Assembly (NCBI RefSeq): GCF_018698455.1
Contig: NZ_JABIOQ010000072.1
Location: 62,001-126,000 of the forward strand
Reading direction: 5' to 3'
Origin: Sulfurimonas sp.
GTDB lineage: Bacteria; Campylobacterota; Campylobacteria; Campylobacterales; Sulfurimonadaceae
DNA length: 64,000 nucleotides
Part shown: in pieces, positions 1 through 8,933 of the stretch
Position numbering within the stretch: position 1 is the stretch's first letter
Layout: the number at the start of each line of letters is the position of its first letter
The notes under the pieces: model-generated
Databases searched by the model: none
Told to the model about the DNA's origin: nothing
The model's input: only the letters and a program-made list of their open reading frames with translations
Position numbers and translations under genes: made by a program

Positions 1-182
1 TTTCGTTTGATGCTTGTACTGCGATTAACGGTTGTACTGGTAATGATGCAGTTACAGCAATGAACGATCACCTTAAAGTGGCTGGTAAAACATACAATGT
101 GACTATTAGTATCTCAGGTATTAATCCAGCAGAGTTAGCAACGAACTATACAACGATTACTGGTACTATTACAACAAAATAA
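1..182 (+). CDS. 3' end of an unidentified protein (partial)
   Basis: Reading in frame from base 3 gives 59 residues up to a TAA at 180-182. The fragment starts SFDACTAINGCTGND and ends in a Thr/Ile-rich stretch (TTITGTITTK). The two cysteines near the start and the polar beta-type tail would suit the C-terminal part of a secreted or pilin-like protein, but the N-terminus lies outside the window and no family can be named. A strong terminator follows at once, so this gene is not co-transcribed with recA. Confidence 0.55.
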   Translation, partial: SFDACTAINGCTGNDAVTAMNDHLKVAGKTYNVTISISGINPAELATNYTTITGTITTK

Positions 183-191
183 TGCCTTTGT

Positions 192-217
192 AAAAAAGAG
201 AGGAAACTCTCTTTTTT
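192..217 (+). terminator. Rho-independent terminator before recA
   Basis: A perfect 11-bp stem (AAAAAAGAGAG with CTCTCTTTTTT) closes on a GAAA tetraloop. The 3' arm supplies the T-run, and the matching A-run on the other side makes it bidirectional in form. It lies 9 bases after the stop codon of the upstream gene. Confidence 0.9.
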
Positions 218-345
218 ATTTCTCCCTCCAAGATATTTAGATTCTTCAAATTTTATTCCATAAAAAATATAACAAATTGACATATTTTTAATATAATAAT
301 CAAAAATTACATATAATTATAAAAATTAAAACAAGTGAGCCCAAG

Positions 346-1407
346 ATGGATGCAAATAAACAAAAATCATTAGACTTAGCGATGAAACAAATAGATAAAG
401 CTTTTGGAAAAGGTGCATTAATGCGTCTTGGCGACAAGGACATCCAACCGATGAAATCAATAAGTACAGGTTCAATTGGACTTGACTTAGCACTTGGCAT
501 AGGTGGTATTCCTCAAGGGCGTGTTATAGAAATATATGGTCCTGAGAGTTCTGGAAAAACAACTTTAGCACTTCAAATTACAGCTGAGTGCCAAAAGAAT
601 GATGGTGTATGCGCATTTATTGATGCTGAGCATGCACTTGATGTTTTATATGCTAAAAACCTTGGGGTAGATGTAGAGAATCTTCTAGTTTCTCAACCAG
701 ACTATGGAGAACAAGCTCTTGATATTGTTGAAACTATTGCAAGAAGTGGAGCAGTTGATTTAATAGTTGTCGATTCTGTTGCAGCACTTACTCCAAAGGT
801 TGAACTTGAAGGTGAAATGACAGACCAGCAAGTAGGTGTCCAAGCTCGTCTAATGTCAAAAGCACTTCGTAAACTTACGGGTGTTCTTAGTAAAATGAGC
901 TGTACAGTTATATTTATCAATCAACTTCGTATGAAAATTGGAATGATGGGTTATGGTTCACCTGAGACTACTACCGGAGGTAATGCACTTAAGTTTTATG
1001 CATCTGTTCGTATTGACGTGAGAAGAATTGCAGCACTTAAGCAAGGTGAAAATAACATTGGTAACCGTGTTAAAGCAAAAGTTATTAAAAATAAAGTTGC
1101 ACCTCCATTCCGTCAAGCAGAGTTCGACATTATGTTTGGAGAAGGAATTTCTAAAGAGGGTGAGCTAGTTGACTACGGTGTGAAACTTGATGTTATCGAT
1201 AAAGCTGGAGCATGGTTTGCATATGAAGATAAAAAACTTGGTCAAGGTCGTGAAAATGTTAAACAAAAGTTTAAAGATGAACCAGCACTAGCCGCGGAAA
1301 TAGAAGAAAAAATCAAAGTTGCAATGGGAATTAGTGATGTAATGGTTATGGATGTATCAGAAATAAATGATTCTGATGCTGACTCTGATGCAGATAGCGA
1401 TGCTTAA
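346..1407 (+). CDS. recA: Recombinase RecA
   Basis: RecA binds single-stranded DNA with ATP, drives homologous strand exchange and triggers LexA-type cleavage where that exists. The 353-residue protein has the normal family length. The Walker A motif GPESSGKTT is at residues 65-73, and the N-terminal oligomerisation helix and core ATPase are fully conserved to the eye. The C-terminus is an acidic tail made of a short repeat (SDAD units, about residues 342-353), in keeping with the acidic autoregulatory tail of other RecA proteins. No clear Shine-Dalgarno sequence precedes the ATG. No LexA box was recognised upstream. The gene is followed by eno, a neighbour order known from Helicobacter and Campylobacter. 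Confidence 0.98.
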   Translation: MDANKQKSLDLAMKQIDKAFGKGALMRLGDKDIQPMKSISTGSIGLDLALGIGGIPQGRVIEIYGPESSGKTTLALQITAECQKNDGVCAFIDAEHALDVLYAKNLGVDVENLLVSQPDYGEQALDIVETIARSGAVDLIVVDSVAALTPKVELEGEMTDQQVGVQARLMSKALRKLTGVLSKMSCTVIFINQLRMKIGMMGYGSPETTTGGNALKFYASVRIDVRRIAALKQGENNIGNRVKAKVIKNKVAPPFRQAEFDIMFGEGISKEGELVDYGVKLDVIDKAGAWFAYEDKKLGQGRENVKQKFKDEPALAAEIEEKIKVAMGISDVMVMDVSEINDSDADSDADSDA

Positions 1408-1408
1408 G

Positions 1409-1436
1409 TAGATATCTTTATTATACTAGATATCTA
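1409..1436. terminator. Hairpin between recA and eno
   Basis: A 9-bp inverted repeat (TAGATATCT with AGATATCTA) with a 10-base loop starts two bases after the recA stop. Each arm contains the palindrome AGATATCT, so the element is also a direct repeat. No T-run follows directly, so it may be a weak terminator, an mRNA 3' stabiliser or a protein site. Its function is unproven. Confidence 0.4.
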
Positions 1437-1517
1437 AGATTTAATATTATTTAGATAAAATTACACTAATTAATAATATTTTATACCATTTTAGGTATTT
1501 GAAAATAAGGGTAATAG

Positions 1518-2786
1518 ATGTACATAGAAAATGTAAGTGCGATAGAAGTAATGGATTCACGTGGTAATCCAACAGTTAAGGCAACAGTAGAGTTAAGTGA
1601 TGGAACGATCGAAAGTGCAATAGTACCAAGTGGCGCAAGTACTGGTAAACGCGAAGCATTAGAACTTCGTGATGGTGATGAGCGTTATATGGGTAAAGGC
1701 GTTTTAAAAGCGGTTTCTCATGTTAATAACGAGCTTTCTGATGCTCTTATCGGTCAATCTCCATTTAATCAAGCTGTTGTTGATGCTATCATGAAAGAAG
1801 TTGATGGAACTGTGAACTATGGAAACCTTGGGGCTAACGCAGTTCTTGGTGTTTCTATGGCAGTTGCAAGATGTGCTGCTAAAAGTCTTGGCATGCCACT
1901 TTACCGTTACCTTGGTGGTGCAAACGCAATGACAATTCCTACACCAATGTTAAACATCATTAATGGTGGAAGCCATGCTGATAACTCTGTTGATTTTCAA
2001 GAATACATGATTGTTCCTGTAGGATTTGAAGATTTTGCAGAAGGTCTTCGTGCATCTGCTGAAGTTTACCATACTTTAAAAGGTATTTTAAAAGCTAAAA
2101 AACATAATACTGCTCTAGGTGATGAGGGTGGTTTTGCACCAGACCTTTCTTCAAATGAAGAGCCTATCCAAATTATTATGGAAGCAATTGAAAAAGCTGG
2201 ATATAAGCCTGGTGAACAAATTGGAATCGCTTTAGATGTAGCTGCTTCTGAAATTCTTGCAGAAGATGGTGGTTATAGACTAGAGTCTGAAAATCGTACA
2301 ATTACTTCTGCAGAGTTAGTTGATTATTATGTTGATTTATGTTCTAAATACCCTATAGTTTCTATAGAAGATGGTCTTAACGAAGATGATTGGGATGGTT
2401 TTAAACTAATGACAGAGAAGCTTGGTGACAAGATTCAAATCGTTGGGGATGACCTTTTTGTTACAAATGCCAACATATTAGCAAGAGGTATTAATGAAGG
2501 TATAGCTAACTCAATTCTTATTAAACCAAACCAAATTGGTTCAGTTTCTGAGACTATGCTTACTGTGCGTTTAGCACAACGTAATGGTTATACTTGTGTT
2601 ATGAGTCACCGTTCTGGTGAGAGTGAAGATGCATTTATTGCAGACTTCGCTGTAGCACTTAACTGTGGTCAAATTAAAACAGGTTCAACTGCACGTGGTG
2701 AGAGAACTGCTAAGTATAACCGATTGCTTGAAATAGAAAACGAAGTTGTATATGGTGAGTACTTAGGCACTGCACTTTTTAACTAA
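1518..2786 (+). CDS. eno: Enolase (phosphopyruvate hydratase)
   Basis: Enolase interconverts 2-phosphoglycerate and phosphoenolpyruvate in glycolysis and gluconeogenesis, and is a Mg2+-dependent cytoplasmic dimer or octamer. Visible signatures are the N-terminal [15 protein letters not shown] loop, the metal-binding aspartates in [12 protein letters not shown] and GDDLFVTN, and the catalytic-loop SHRSGE near the C-terminus. At 422 residues it is full length. In an autotroph it would mainly feed gluconeogenesis. The next gene starts 8 bases later, so eno probably heads a short operon with the FtsB-like and AMIN genes. Confidence 0.98.
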   Translation: MYIENVSAIEVMDSRGNPTVKATVELSDGTIESAIVPSGASTGKREALELRDGDERYMGKGVLKAVSHVNNELSDALIGQSPFNQAVVDAIMKEVDGTVNYGNLGANAVLGVSMAVARCAAKSLGMPLYRYLGGANAMTIPTPMLNIINGGSHADNSVDFQEYMIVPVGFEDFAEGLRASAEVYHTLKGILKAKKHNTALGDEGGFAPDLSSNEEPIQIIMEAIEKAGYKPGEQIGIALDVAASEILAEDGGYRLESENRTITSAELVDYYVDLCSKYPIVSIEDGLNEDDWDGFKLMTEKLGDKIQIVGDDLFVTNANILARGINEGIANSILIKPNQIGSVSETMLTVRLAQRNGYTCVMSHRSGESEDAFIADFAVALNCGQIKTGSTARGERTAKYNRLLEIENEVVYGEYLGTALFN

Positions 2787-2794
2787 GTAATTTT

Positions 2795-3073
2795 ATGCAA
2801 ACAGAAGAACTTCTTGAAGAGATAGATACATCAGAGAGTGTAACTCAACGGTATCTAGGTCTCTCTTTAAGTAAGTTTTTCCTTCTTTTTTTTATAGTGA
2901 TATTTCTAGGAATTTACCTAGGTGTTTTACTTTATGGCACAAGTTCTTTAGAAGTACTTTTTGGACTTCAAGATTACAAAAGCTATCTTGAAGATGAAGT
3001 CTATAGACTTAAACTAGATAATGCTGAACTTCAGCGTGAATATTTTGAGTTAAAAGAGATTACAGCACAATAA
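2795..3073 (+). CDS. FtsB/DivIC-like small membrane coiled-coil protein
   Basis: This 92-residue protein has one transmembrane helix (about residues 26-48, rich in Phe, Leu and Ile). A short heptad-like region follows (about residues 58-88, with regularly spaced Leu, Tyr and acidic residues). That layout is typical of septum-formation initiators of the FtsB/DivIC type, which join FtsL and FtsQ at the divisome. A small protein occupies the same position after eno in other Campylobacterota. The assignment rests on topology and context, not on a clear sequence signature. Confidence 0.6.
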   Translation: MQTEELLEEIDTSESVTQRYLGLSLSKFFLLFFIVIFLGIYLGVLLYGTSSLEVLFGLQDYKSYLEDEVYRLKLDNAELQREYFELKEITAQ

Positions 3074-3097
3074 TTCATACAAATATTAGGATTTTTA

Positions 3098-3739
3098 ATG
3101 ATACGTTTTTTTATCTTTTTATTATTTATAATTAGTTTTGTTGATGCCAGAGAGAACCCTTTCTTCCCATCTGATGGTGAAGTGGACATGATAATTACTT
3201 CTAATCAGGTGAAAAAACTATCCCCATTGAAGCGTGTTGCTGTTACATTACCTTCTAGTGCAAGAACAATCCAAAGTATGACTATTACTTATAAAGACTT
3301 AGATGGTTCTATACATGATAAAAAAGAGATTCTGGGAAATTCTATAGACTGGCATATCCCTCTTTTCTTATCGCAAAATATTGACGACACTGCATCTAAC
3401 AAAAAGAAAGTGCCACTAAAAATAAAAACAAAGAAGTTTGTAAAGATAGCTACTTTAAAATTTATATCTTTGTATAGTAAAGATAATGAAATTAAAATTA
3501 CAACTAAAGATAAACTTTTGAGAAAGTTTCTTCTTGTAAAACCTCATAGAATTGTATGTGACTTTAGAAGAGAAATAGATATACGAAGTTATGAAAAGAA
3601 TGTAAAGAATGAAGGTTTAGTAACACGTGTCCGAGTAGGAAATCATAGTGGATATTACAGAGTTGTTATAGAACTTGATGGTTACTATAGATATAAGAGT
3701 AAGAAAATAGCTGATGGATATATATTTTCATTACTGTAA
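3098..3739 (+). CDS. AMIN-domain periplasmic protein
   Basis: The 213-residue protein begins with a signal peptide (hydrophobic residues 2-16, ending VDA-RE). The C-terminal region from about residue 140 (KLLRKFLLVKPHRIVCDF, then a run of short beta strands to the end) matches the AMIN pattern. AMIN domains localise proteins to the cell wall or septum, as in AmiC and secretin partners. No catalytic domain is attached. The neighbours (FtsB-like protein before, glucosaminidase after) support an envelope or division role. A protein of this type sits beside eno in Helicobacter and Campylobacter. Confidence 0.65.
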   Translation: MIRFFIFLLFIISFVDARENPFFPSDGEVDMIITSNQVKKLSPLKRVAVTLPSSARTIQSMTITYKDLDGSIHDKKEILGNSIDWHIPLFLSQNIDDTASNKKKVPLKIKTKKFVKIATLKFISLYSKDNEIKITTKDKLLRKFLLVKPHRIVCDFRREIDIRSYEKNVKNEGLVTRVRVGNHSGYYRVVIELDGYYRYKSKKIADGYIFSLL

Positions 3740-3761
3740 ATAATATAATTTTGGAGCAAAG

Positions 3762-4430
3762 ATGAGATATATATTTTTATGTTTATTAATAAGTTTAAAT
3801 ATTTTTGCACTTGAGATAAAACCTTTATATAAAGCTTCAGTTATTCCAAAAAATATGACTGTAAAAGTAAAAAAGGAAAGATTTTTTGCACTAATGGTTT
3901 CTCCCATACAAAAAGTACATAAAGAATTATTAGTTGAATTTCAAGATGTGAAGTCAAGCCTTAAACTAGGCATAAACCAAGCTAGAATTGAAGTTTTAAA
4001 GAAAGAGTACAAAGTCACAAGCGATAAAGCACTTTTAAAAGCACTTAAACCACATTCCCCAAGTATAGTTCTTGCTCAAGCTGCTATGGAAAGTGCATGG
4101 GCGACTTCAAGGTTTTTTAGACAGGCAAATAATGTCTTTGGAATGTGGAGCTCAAATAAAAACCAACCTCGTATAGCTGCTGGTGAAAAACGTGGTGGGA
4201 CTAAAACTATTTGGTTACGCAAGTTTTCATCTTTAGAAGAGTCAGTGAGAGAATATTATAAGGTGATGGGAAGAGGACGAGCATATAAAAACTTTAGAGA
4301 GTATAGATATGACAGTAATGATGTTTTTATAATTATAAATGGCTTAGATAAATATTCAGAAATTGGTAAAAAGTACATTAAAGAGCTTGGAAGTATGATA
4401 CGATATAACAAATTAATGAAGTACGATTAG
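3762..4430 (+). CDS. Bax-type glucosaminidase (GH73-like)
   Basis: The 222-residue protein has an N-terminal signal peptide (about residues 1-16) and a mannosyl-glycoprotein endo-beta-N-acetylglucosaminidase-like domain from about residue 95 onward. The recognisable core is SIVLAQAAMESAWATSRF, whose Glu is the expected catalytic acid, then NNVFGMWS, and later a Phe/Tyr-rich stretch (VREYYKVMGRGRAYKNF). This pattern is that of the Bax family. It should cut N-acetylglucosaminyl bonds of peptidoglycan in the periplasm. It is separate from, but functionally related to, the wall-salvage operon at the other end of the window. Confidence 0.8.
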   Translation: MRYIFLCLLISLNIFALEIKPLYKASVIPKNMTVKVKKERFFALMVSPIQKVHKELLVEFQDVKSSLKLGINQARIEVLKKEYKVTSDKALLKALKPHSPSIVLAQAAMESAWATSRFFRQANNVFGMWSSNKNQPRIAAGEKRGGTKTIWLRKFSSLEESVREYYKVMGRGRAYKNFREYRYDSNDVFIIINGLDKYSEIGKKYIKELGSMIRYNKLMKYD

Positions 4431-4437
4431 GTTTATA

Positions 4438-5766
4438 ATGAATAAACTAACTGAGTATCTTCAATCTCACGATTTAAGTGAGATACATCCCTCAAAAATT
4501 GCAAAAATTCTTAAAGAATTTGATGATGAAGAATTTACGCAAGCCCTAACACTTGTCCCAAAAGATTTACTCGGGGATGTTGCATTAGCACTTCCTGATA
4601 GACTATTTGATGATTTAGTAGAGTCTTTAAGTGTAGATGAGATATCACATGCTGTAACTGAACTTGAGTCTGATGACCAGGCTGAGTTTATGCAAGAGCT
4701 TACCGAACTTGATGAGGAAAAAGCTTTTGAAGTATTTCAAACACTTCATGAAGATGATCAAAAAGAGATACGCAGACTTCATAACTATGACGAAAGTGAA
4801 GCTGGTTCTCATATGCAGTTCGAGCTTTTTACAGCCTACAAAGATGAAATTGTTACAGATGTAATAAAGAGATTTGCAAGATTACGTAAAGAAAATACGA
4901 TTGAGAATGTACAAAATCTTTTTATCAAAAACAAAGATAATAGATTGGAATATGCAGTTGGGCTAGACGATCTATTAATTTTTGACTTTACTAAAACAGT
5001 AAAGGAAAATATCGATACTTCTGATGAGAGTTTCGAACCTATATTTGCTAAAGATACAGATCCCATTAAAGATGTTGTTCATACTTTTGAAGAGTATGAC
5101 CTCTCAGTTTTGGCTATTGTTAATGATTACGGTGTTTTACTGGGTAGAATTACTTCAGATGATATATATGACATCATTAACGAGCATGCAACTGAACAGA
5201 TGTACAACCTTGCTGGGGTTGATGATGAAGCTGAAGAAGATGATGAAATATTTTTAGCAGGCAAAAAGCGTGCCGTTTGGCTTCTTTTTAATCTTTTGAC
5301 AGCGGTCATTGCTTCAGCTGTTATTGGTATATTTTCTGAGACACTTCAAAACATGGTTGCTCTTGCTGTATTAATGCCTATTGTAGCCTCTATGGGCGGT
5401 AATGCAGGGACTCAAACTCTAACAGTTGTGGTACGGCAGTTAGCTCTTGGGGACATCAGTACTGGTGATGCAAAGAGAACAATCAAAAAAGAAGTAACAA
5501 TCTCTCTATTAAACGGAGTCTTCTTCGCTATAATAGTGGGAATTATAGCTACAATCTGGTATGACAAGGGAATGTTAGGTGTTGTAATAGCACTTAGCAT
5601 GCTTATAAATCTTTTTATGGCTGGTATTTTTGGTGCATCTGTACCACTTATACTTAAGCGTTTAGACATAGATCCTGCCATAGGCAGTACAGTTATACTT
5701 ACAACGGTGACAGATGTTGTAGGTTTTTTTAGTTTTCTGGCACTCGCTACATATATATTATTTTAA
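4438..5766 (+). CDS. mgtE: Magnesium transporter MgtE
   Basis: MgtE is a homodimeric Mg2+ channel gated by cytoplasmic Mg2+. The 442 residues show the family order: an acidic N-domain of helical repeats (about 1-125), two CBS domains (about 130-255; the second contains LAIVNDYGVLLGRITSDD) and five membrane helices (about 280-442). The hallmark pore sequence MPIVASMGGNAGTQ is at residues 313-326. The start codon lies 7 bases after the glucosaminidase stop, and the next gene follows 14 bases after its own stop, so the three are probably co-transcribed. Confidence 0.95.
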   Translation: MNKLTEYLQSHDLSEIHPSKIAKILKEFDDEEFTQALTLVPKDLLGDVALALPDRLFDDLVESLSVDEISHAVTELESDDQAEFMQELTELDEEKAFEVFQTLHEDDQKEIRRLHNYDESEAGSHMQFELFTAYKDEIVTDVIKRFARLRKENTIENVQNLFIKNKDNRLEYAVGLDDLLIFDFTKTVKENIDTSDESFEPIFAKDTDPIKDVVHTFEEYDLSVLAIVNDYGVLLGRITSDDIYDIINEHATEQMYNLAGVDDEAEEDDEIFLAGKKRAVWLLFNLLTAVIASAVIGIFSETLQNMVALAVLMPIVASMGGNAGTQTLTVVVRQLALGDISTGDAKRTIKKEVTISLLNGVFFAIIVGIIATIWYDKGMLGVVIALSMLINLFMAGIFGASVPLILKRLDIDPAIGSTVILTTVTDVVGFFSFLALATYILF

Positions 5767-5780
5767 GGAAATTGTAAACA

Positions 5781-6824
5781 TTGAGTCTCTTAATACTATT
5801 TTTTATCTTATCAGTTGGAATATCATTTCTCTGTTCTGTTTTGGAGTCGGTACTCCTTTCTACTAACATGTCTTATATCGCTGTTCTTGAAAGGGAACGA
5901 CCCGCTGCCGGACATCTCTTACGAATGCAAAAAGAAAACATAAATAAATCTCTCTCGGGAATTTTAATACTAAATACAATTGCACATACACTTGGTGCAG
6001 CTGCAGTTGGTGCTCAGGCTGCTTTAGTTTTTGGAAATGATGCTGTTGTGATTGTTTCTGTTGTTTTAACATTTGCTATTTTATTTCTCTCTGAGATTAT
6101 TCCAAAAACTATAGGGGCAATTTACTGGAAGAAGCTAGCACCATTAGCTTCTCAGTTTATAAGAATCCTTATCTGGATTACTTACCCGATTATACTTACG
6201 ACCTTAGCAGTAACCAATAAAATTTCAAATGGAAATGATGATGCAAACTCACTTACTAAAGAGGAACTCTTAGAGAGTATGCTTCAAAGTGAAGATGATG
6301 GTGTCATTGATGAGAAAGAATCAGATGTAATAGAGAATATTTTAAATCTTAATAATATTAAAATTGCAGAGGTGTTGACACCTAGAAGTGTTGTTTTTGG
6401 AATTGATGAGAGCATGACAATAAAAGAAGTTGTTAACACTCAAGAAGAAATCTTTAGATTTTCTCGTATTCCTGTTTTTAATGGAAGTATAGAGGAAGTG
6501 ACAGGTTTAGTACTTACTAAAAAGATATTCAAGCAAGCACTTGTTGATGATAGTGTAACACTAGCCAGTATCAAAAAAGATATTTTTTCCATAAATGAGA
6601 ATGTTCCAGTGGGTAAAGCATTAGATAGATTCATTAACAAAAAAGATCATATGTTTTTAGTGATGGATAACTATGATCAAACAGAGGGAATCATAACACT
6701 TGAAGATTGTGTAGAAACAATCTTAGGTGTTGAAATAGTAGATGAAAGTGATACAACAATAGATATGCGTGAATTAGCAAAGAGAAAAATGAAACTTAAA
6801 CGCAAAGAAAGAGCAGAGAACTAA
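5781..6824 (+). CDS. CNNM/CorC-family (hemolysin-like) membrane protein with CBS domains
   Basis: The 347 residues form a DUF21/CNNM membrane domain (about 1-165, three to four helices) and a CBS pair (about 195-315, with TPRSVVFGIDESMTIKEV and IITLEDCVETILG). The usual C-terminal CorC/HlyC domain is missing; the protein ends in a Lys/Arg-rich tail instead. The family is linked to Mg2+ or Co2+ efflux, which suits its place directly after mgtE. The start is a TTG at 5781, chosen because TAAGGAA sits 10 bases upstream and the first residues give a proper membrane helix. Confidence 0.85.
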   Translation: MSLLILFFILSVGISFLCSVLESVLLSTNMSYIAVLERERPAAGHLLRMQKENINKSLSGILILNTIAHTLGAAAVGAQAALVFGNDAVVIVSVVLTFAILFLSEIIPKTIGAIYWKKLAPLASQFIRILIWITYPIILTTLAVTNKISNGNDDANSLTKEELLESMLQSEDDGVIDEKESDVIENILNLNNIKIAEVLTPRSVVFGIDESMTIKEVVNTQEEIFRFSRIPVFNGSIEEVTGLVLTKKIFKQALVDDSVTLASIKKDIFSINENVPVGKALDRFINKKDHMFLVMDNYDQTEGIITLEDCVETILGVEIVDESDTTIDMRELAKRKMKLKRKERAEN

Positions 6825-6828
6825 ACAT

Positions 6829-7707
6829 TTAATCAAATTTTGTGTTAATAAAGTATACTGCGATTATACTTATAAGCCCACCTATAACAATGTGAAGTTG
6901 GATACTTTCATCAAGAACTAGCCAAGCAGTCAAAAGAGCAAATATTGGAACTAAAAACATAAACGAACTTGTTCTTTGACTCCCTAGTTTTCCCGATGCC
7001 ATAAAAAAGATAGTTGTGGCAATAGTCTGACCAAAAATAGCGAGATAAACGAGTGCTAACCAAAATACATAATCCTGATTAAACACACTTAATAAATCAG
7101 AATCATAAGCATATATAAACGCAGCGATAGTAGCTACAATAGAAATGAAAAAACTGTAGTGAATGGGATGAATATATGCATGAGAGCGTTGAGAGAATAT
7201 AGTCACAAATGCCCAGAATAGAGCAGATAAGGCGAAGTAGATATTTGAGCCCTGTAAGAAAAGGTCGACATCATTTAATTCTAAAATCACAAAACCACCT
7301 ACTAGCCCGAGAAAAAGACCAATGTACTGATGTTTTTGTATAGCTTTACTAAGAAGTAGCGCAACGATAAGAAAGGTTAAAAGAGGAGATAGGGAGGTTA
7401 TGATGACACTTCCCGCACCTGCTAGACCATGTTTTACAGCAATAAATGAAGAAACCATAAATGCAATGTTGAGTGCAGAACTTCCAAAAATGTACTTTAG
7501 GGCACCTCTATTAAGGATTATGGGTTTTTTGAAAAAGTAAAGAATAGGGATAAACGCAAGACTCATAAGAAAAAAACGCCAAAATATAATGATATCCATT
7601 GGCATATTTATAGTGAGTATTTTAAGTGCAGTCCAGCCTCCACCCCAAAAGAGCATGGCTAGAACAAGTAGCCATGAGTAGAGTCTATCTTCGTTTTTCA
7701 GATTCAT
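6829..7707 (-). CDS. DMT/EamA-family exporter
   Basis: The 292-residue protein has about ten hydrophobic helices arranged as two EamA repeats (about residues 14-140 and 155-288). The family exports amino acids or other small metabolites. Motifs typical of EamA are WGGGWTALKI near the start and the late FMFLVPIFALLTAWLVLDE. The substrate cannot be read from sequence. Its start overlaps the end of the upstream symporter gene by 23 bases, implying translational coupling. It converges on the CNNM gene with a gap of four bases. Confidence 0.85.
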   Translation of the reverse strand: MNLKNEDRLYSWLLVLAMLFWGGGWTALKILTINMPMDIIIFWRFFLMSLAFIPILYFFKKPIILNRGALKYIFGSSALNIAFMVSSFIAVKHGLAGAGSVIITSLSPLLTFLIVALLLSKAIQKHQYIGLFLGLVGGFVILELNDVDLFLQGSNIYFALSALFWAFVTIFSQRSHAYIHPIHYSFFISIVATIAAFIYAYDSDLLSVFNQDYVFWLALVYLAIFGQTIATTIFFMASGKLGSQRTSSFMFLVPIFALLTAWLVLDESIQLHIVIGGLISIIAVYFINTKFD

Positions 7708-8896
7708 CTATAATTTTAGTAATTATAAGATCAGAGGTTACATTAAGTGAGGTTCTACACATATCTAAGATTCTGTCTACAGCTACAATGAGAGCCATAT
7801 ACTCCACAGGAAGCCCAATCTGGTTAAGGATAACTACCATCATAACAAGTGAAGCACTCGGAAGTGCTGCAACCCCTACACTTAAAGCAACAACAGTAAT
7901 TCCTAAGAGAACCTGATCGCCAAATGAGAGAGCAACTCCGGCTAGATTTGCTATATAGAGTACAGCAACTGTAAGATAAGCAGCAGTACCATCCATAGAA
8001 ACTGTTGCTCCCAATGGAAGCACAAAGGAGGCATTCTTTTTCTCAACACCACCAATTTCTTCAACAACTCTCAGAGATACTGGAAGAGTTGCTGCCGATG
8101 AAGCTGTAGAAAATGCCATAATTGGAGCCTCTCTTACTAGGGATAGATATTTATAAGGATTTACTTTTGTAAAGAATCTAAGGACTGCTGGAAGTGTAAA
8201 TAGTGCATGAAATAGGATTACACCCACAACAAGAAGGACATATTTATAAAGTCCAAAAATAACTTCTATCCCTTGTTCGGCAATAACATAAGAGATAAGT
8301 GAGAAAACACCAATGGGAGTTATTAAGATGACCCACCCAGCCATCCTAAGCATAGCTTCGCTTACAGAAGTGAAGAGATTTACTAAAGGCTCTTGTTGTT
8401 TTTGGGAGAGATATAAAGAGGCGATACCAAAAAGAATAGCAAAAACGATGATTTGCATCATGGCTCCGCTACTAAGAGCATGAAAAATGTTTGTTGGGAT
8501 AAATGAGAGTATCATGGATTCAAAAGAGAAAGGTGCAATAGTCGCAGCCTTTGCAAATTCTAATCCTTCATTACTTACTTGCTCCCCGATATTAAAGAGA
8601 TTCATCGCTATGATAGCTGTTAGAACAGCTATAGCCGTTGTAAGGAGATAAAGTCCTATGGTTTTTAGACCCATATTTTTAAGATGTTCTATAGAGCCTA
8701 AACCTAAAATGGCAATATAAATGCTTGAAAAAACAAGAGGGACAACAAGCATTTTTAAGAAGTACACAAAAGCACTTCCTATAACTTTTTGCTGGAGTGC
8801 TATTTCAGGTAGAAAGCTTCCAAAGAGAGCTCCCAAAATAATTCCTAGTAGTACAAGAGTATTTGTCGTCGAATATTTTTTTATTTTTTGAATCAC
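7685..8896 (-). CDS. Dicarboxylate/amino acid:cation symporter (DAACS family)
   Basis: The 403-residue protein has eight membrane helices and the re-entrant hairpin motifs of the GltP/SstT/DctA family. The serine-rich motif AFSTASSAATLPVSLRVVEE is near residues 265-285, and GVAALPSASLVMMVVILNQIG near residues 345-365. It imports glutamate, aspartate, serine/threonine or C4-dicarboxylates with Na+ or H+. The exact substrate is not readable. It is encoded upstream of, and overlapping, the DMT exporter. Confidence 0.92.
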   Translation of the reverse strand: MIQKIKKYSTTNTLVLLGIILGALFGSFLPEIALQQKVIGSAFVYFLKMLVVPLVFSSIYIAILGLGSIEHLKNMGLKTIGLYLLTTAIAVLTAIIAMNLFNIGEQVSNEGLEFAKAATIAPFSFESMILSFIPTNIFHALSSGAMMQIIVFAILFGIASLYLSQKQQEPLVNLFTSVSEAMLRMAGWVILITPIGVFSLISYVIAEQGIEVIFGLYKYVLLVVGVILFHALFTLPAVLRFFTKVNPYKYLSLVREAPIMAFSTASSAATLPVSLRVVEEIGGVEKKNASFVLPLGATVSMDGTAAYLTVAVLYIANLAGVALSFGDQVLLGITVVALSVGVAALPSASLVMMVVILNQIGLPVEYMALIVAVDRILDMCRTSLNVTSDLIITKIIDESEKRR

Positions 8897-8933
8897 TATG
8901 AGCCTTTTATGTAGTAGTGTATATTAGCATAAA

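Noticed and set aside
4664-5257. Alternative reading frames inside mgtE
   Set aside because: They show no family pattern, overlap a fully conserved MgtE and have no ribosome sites.
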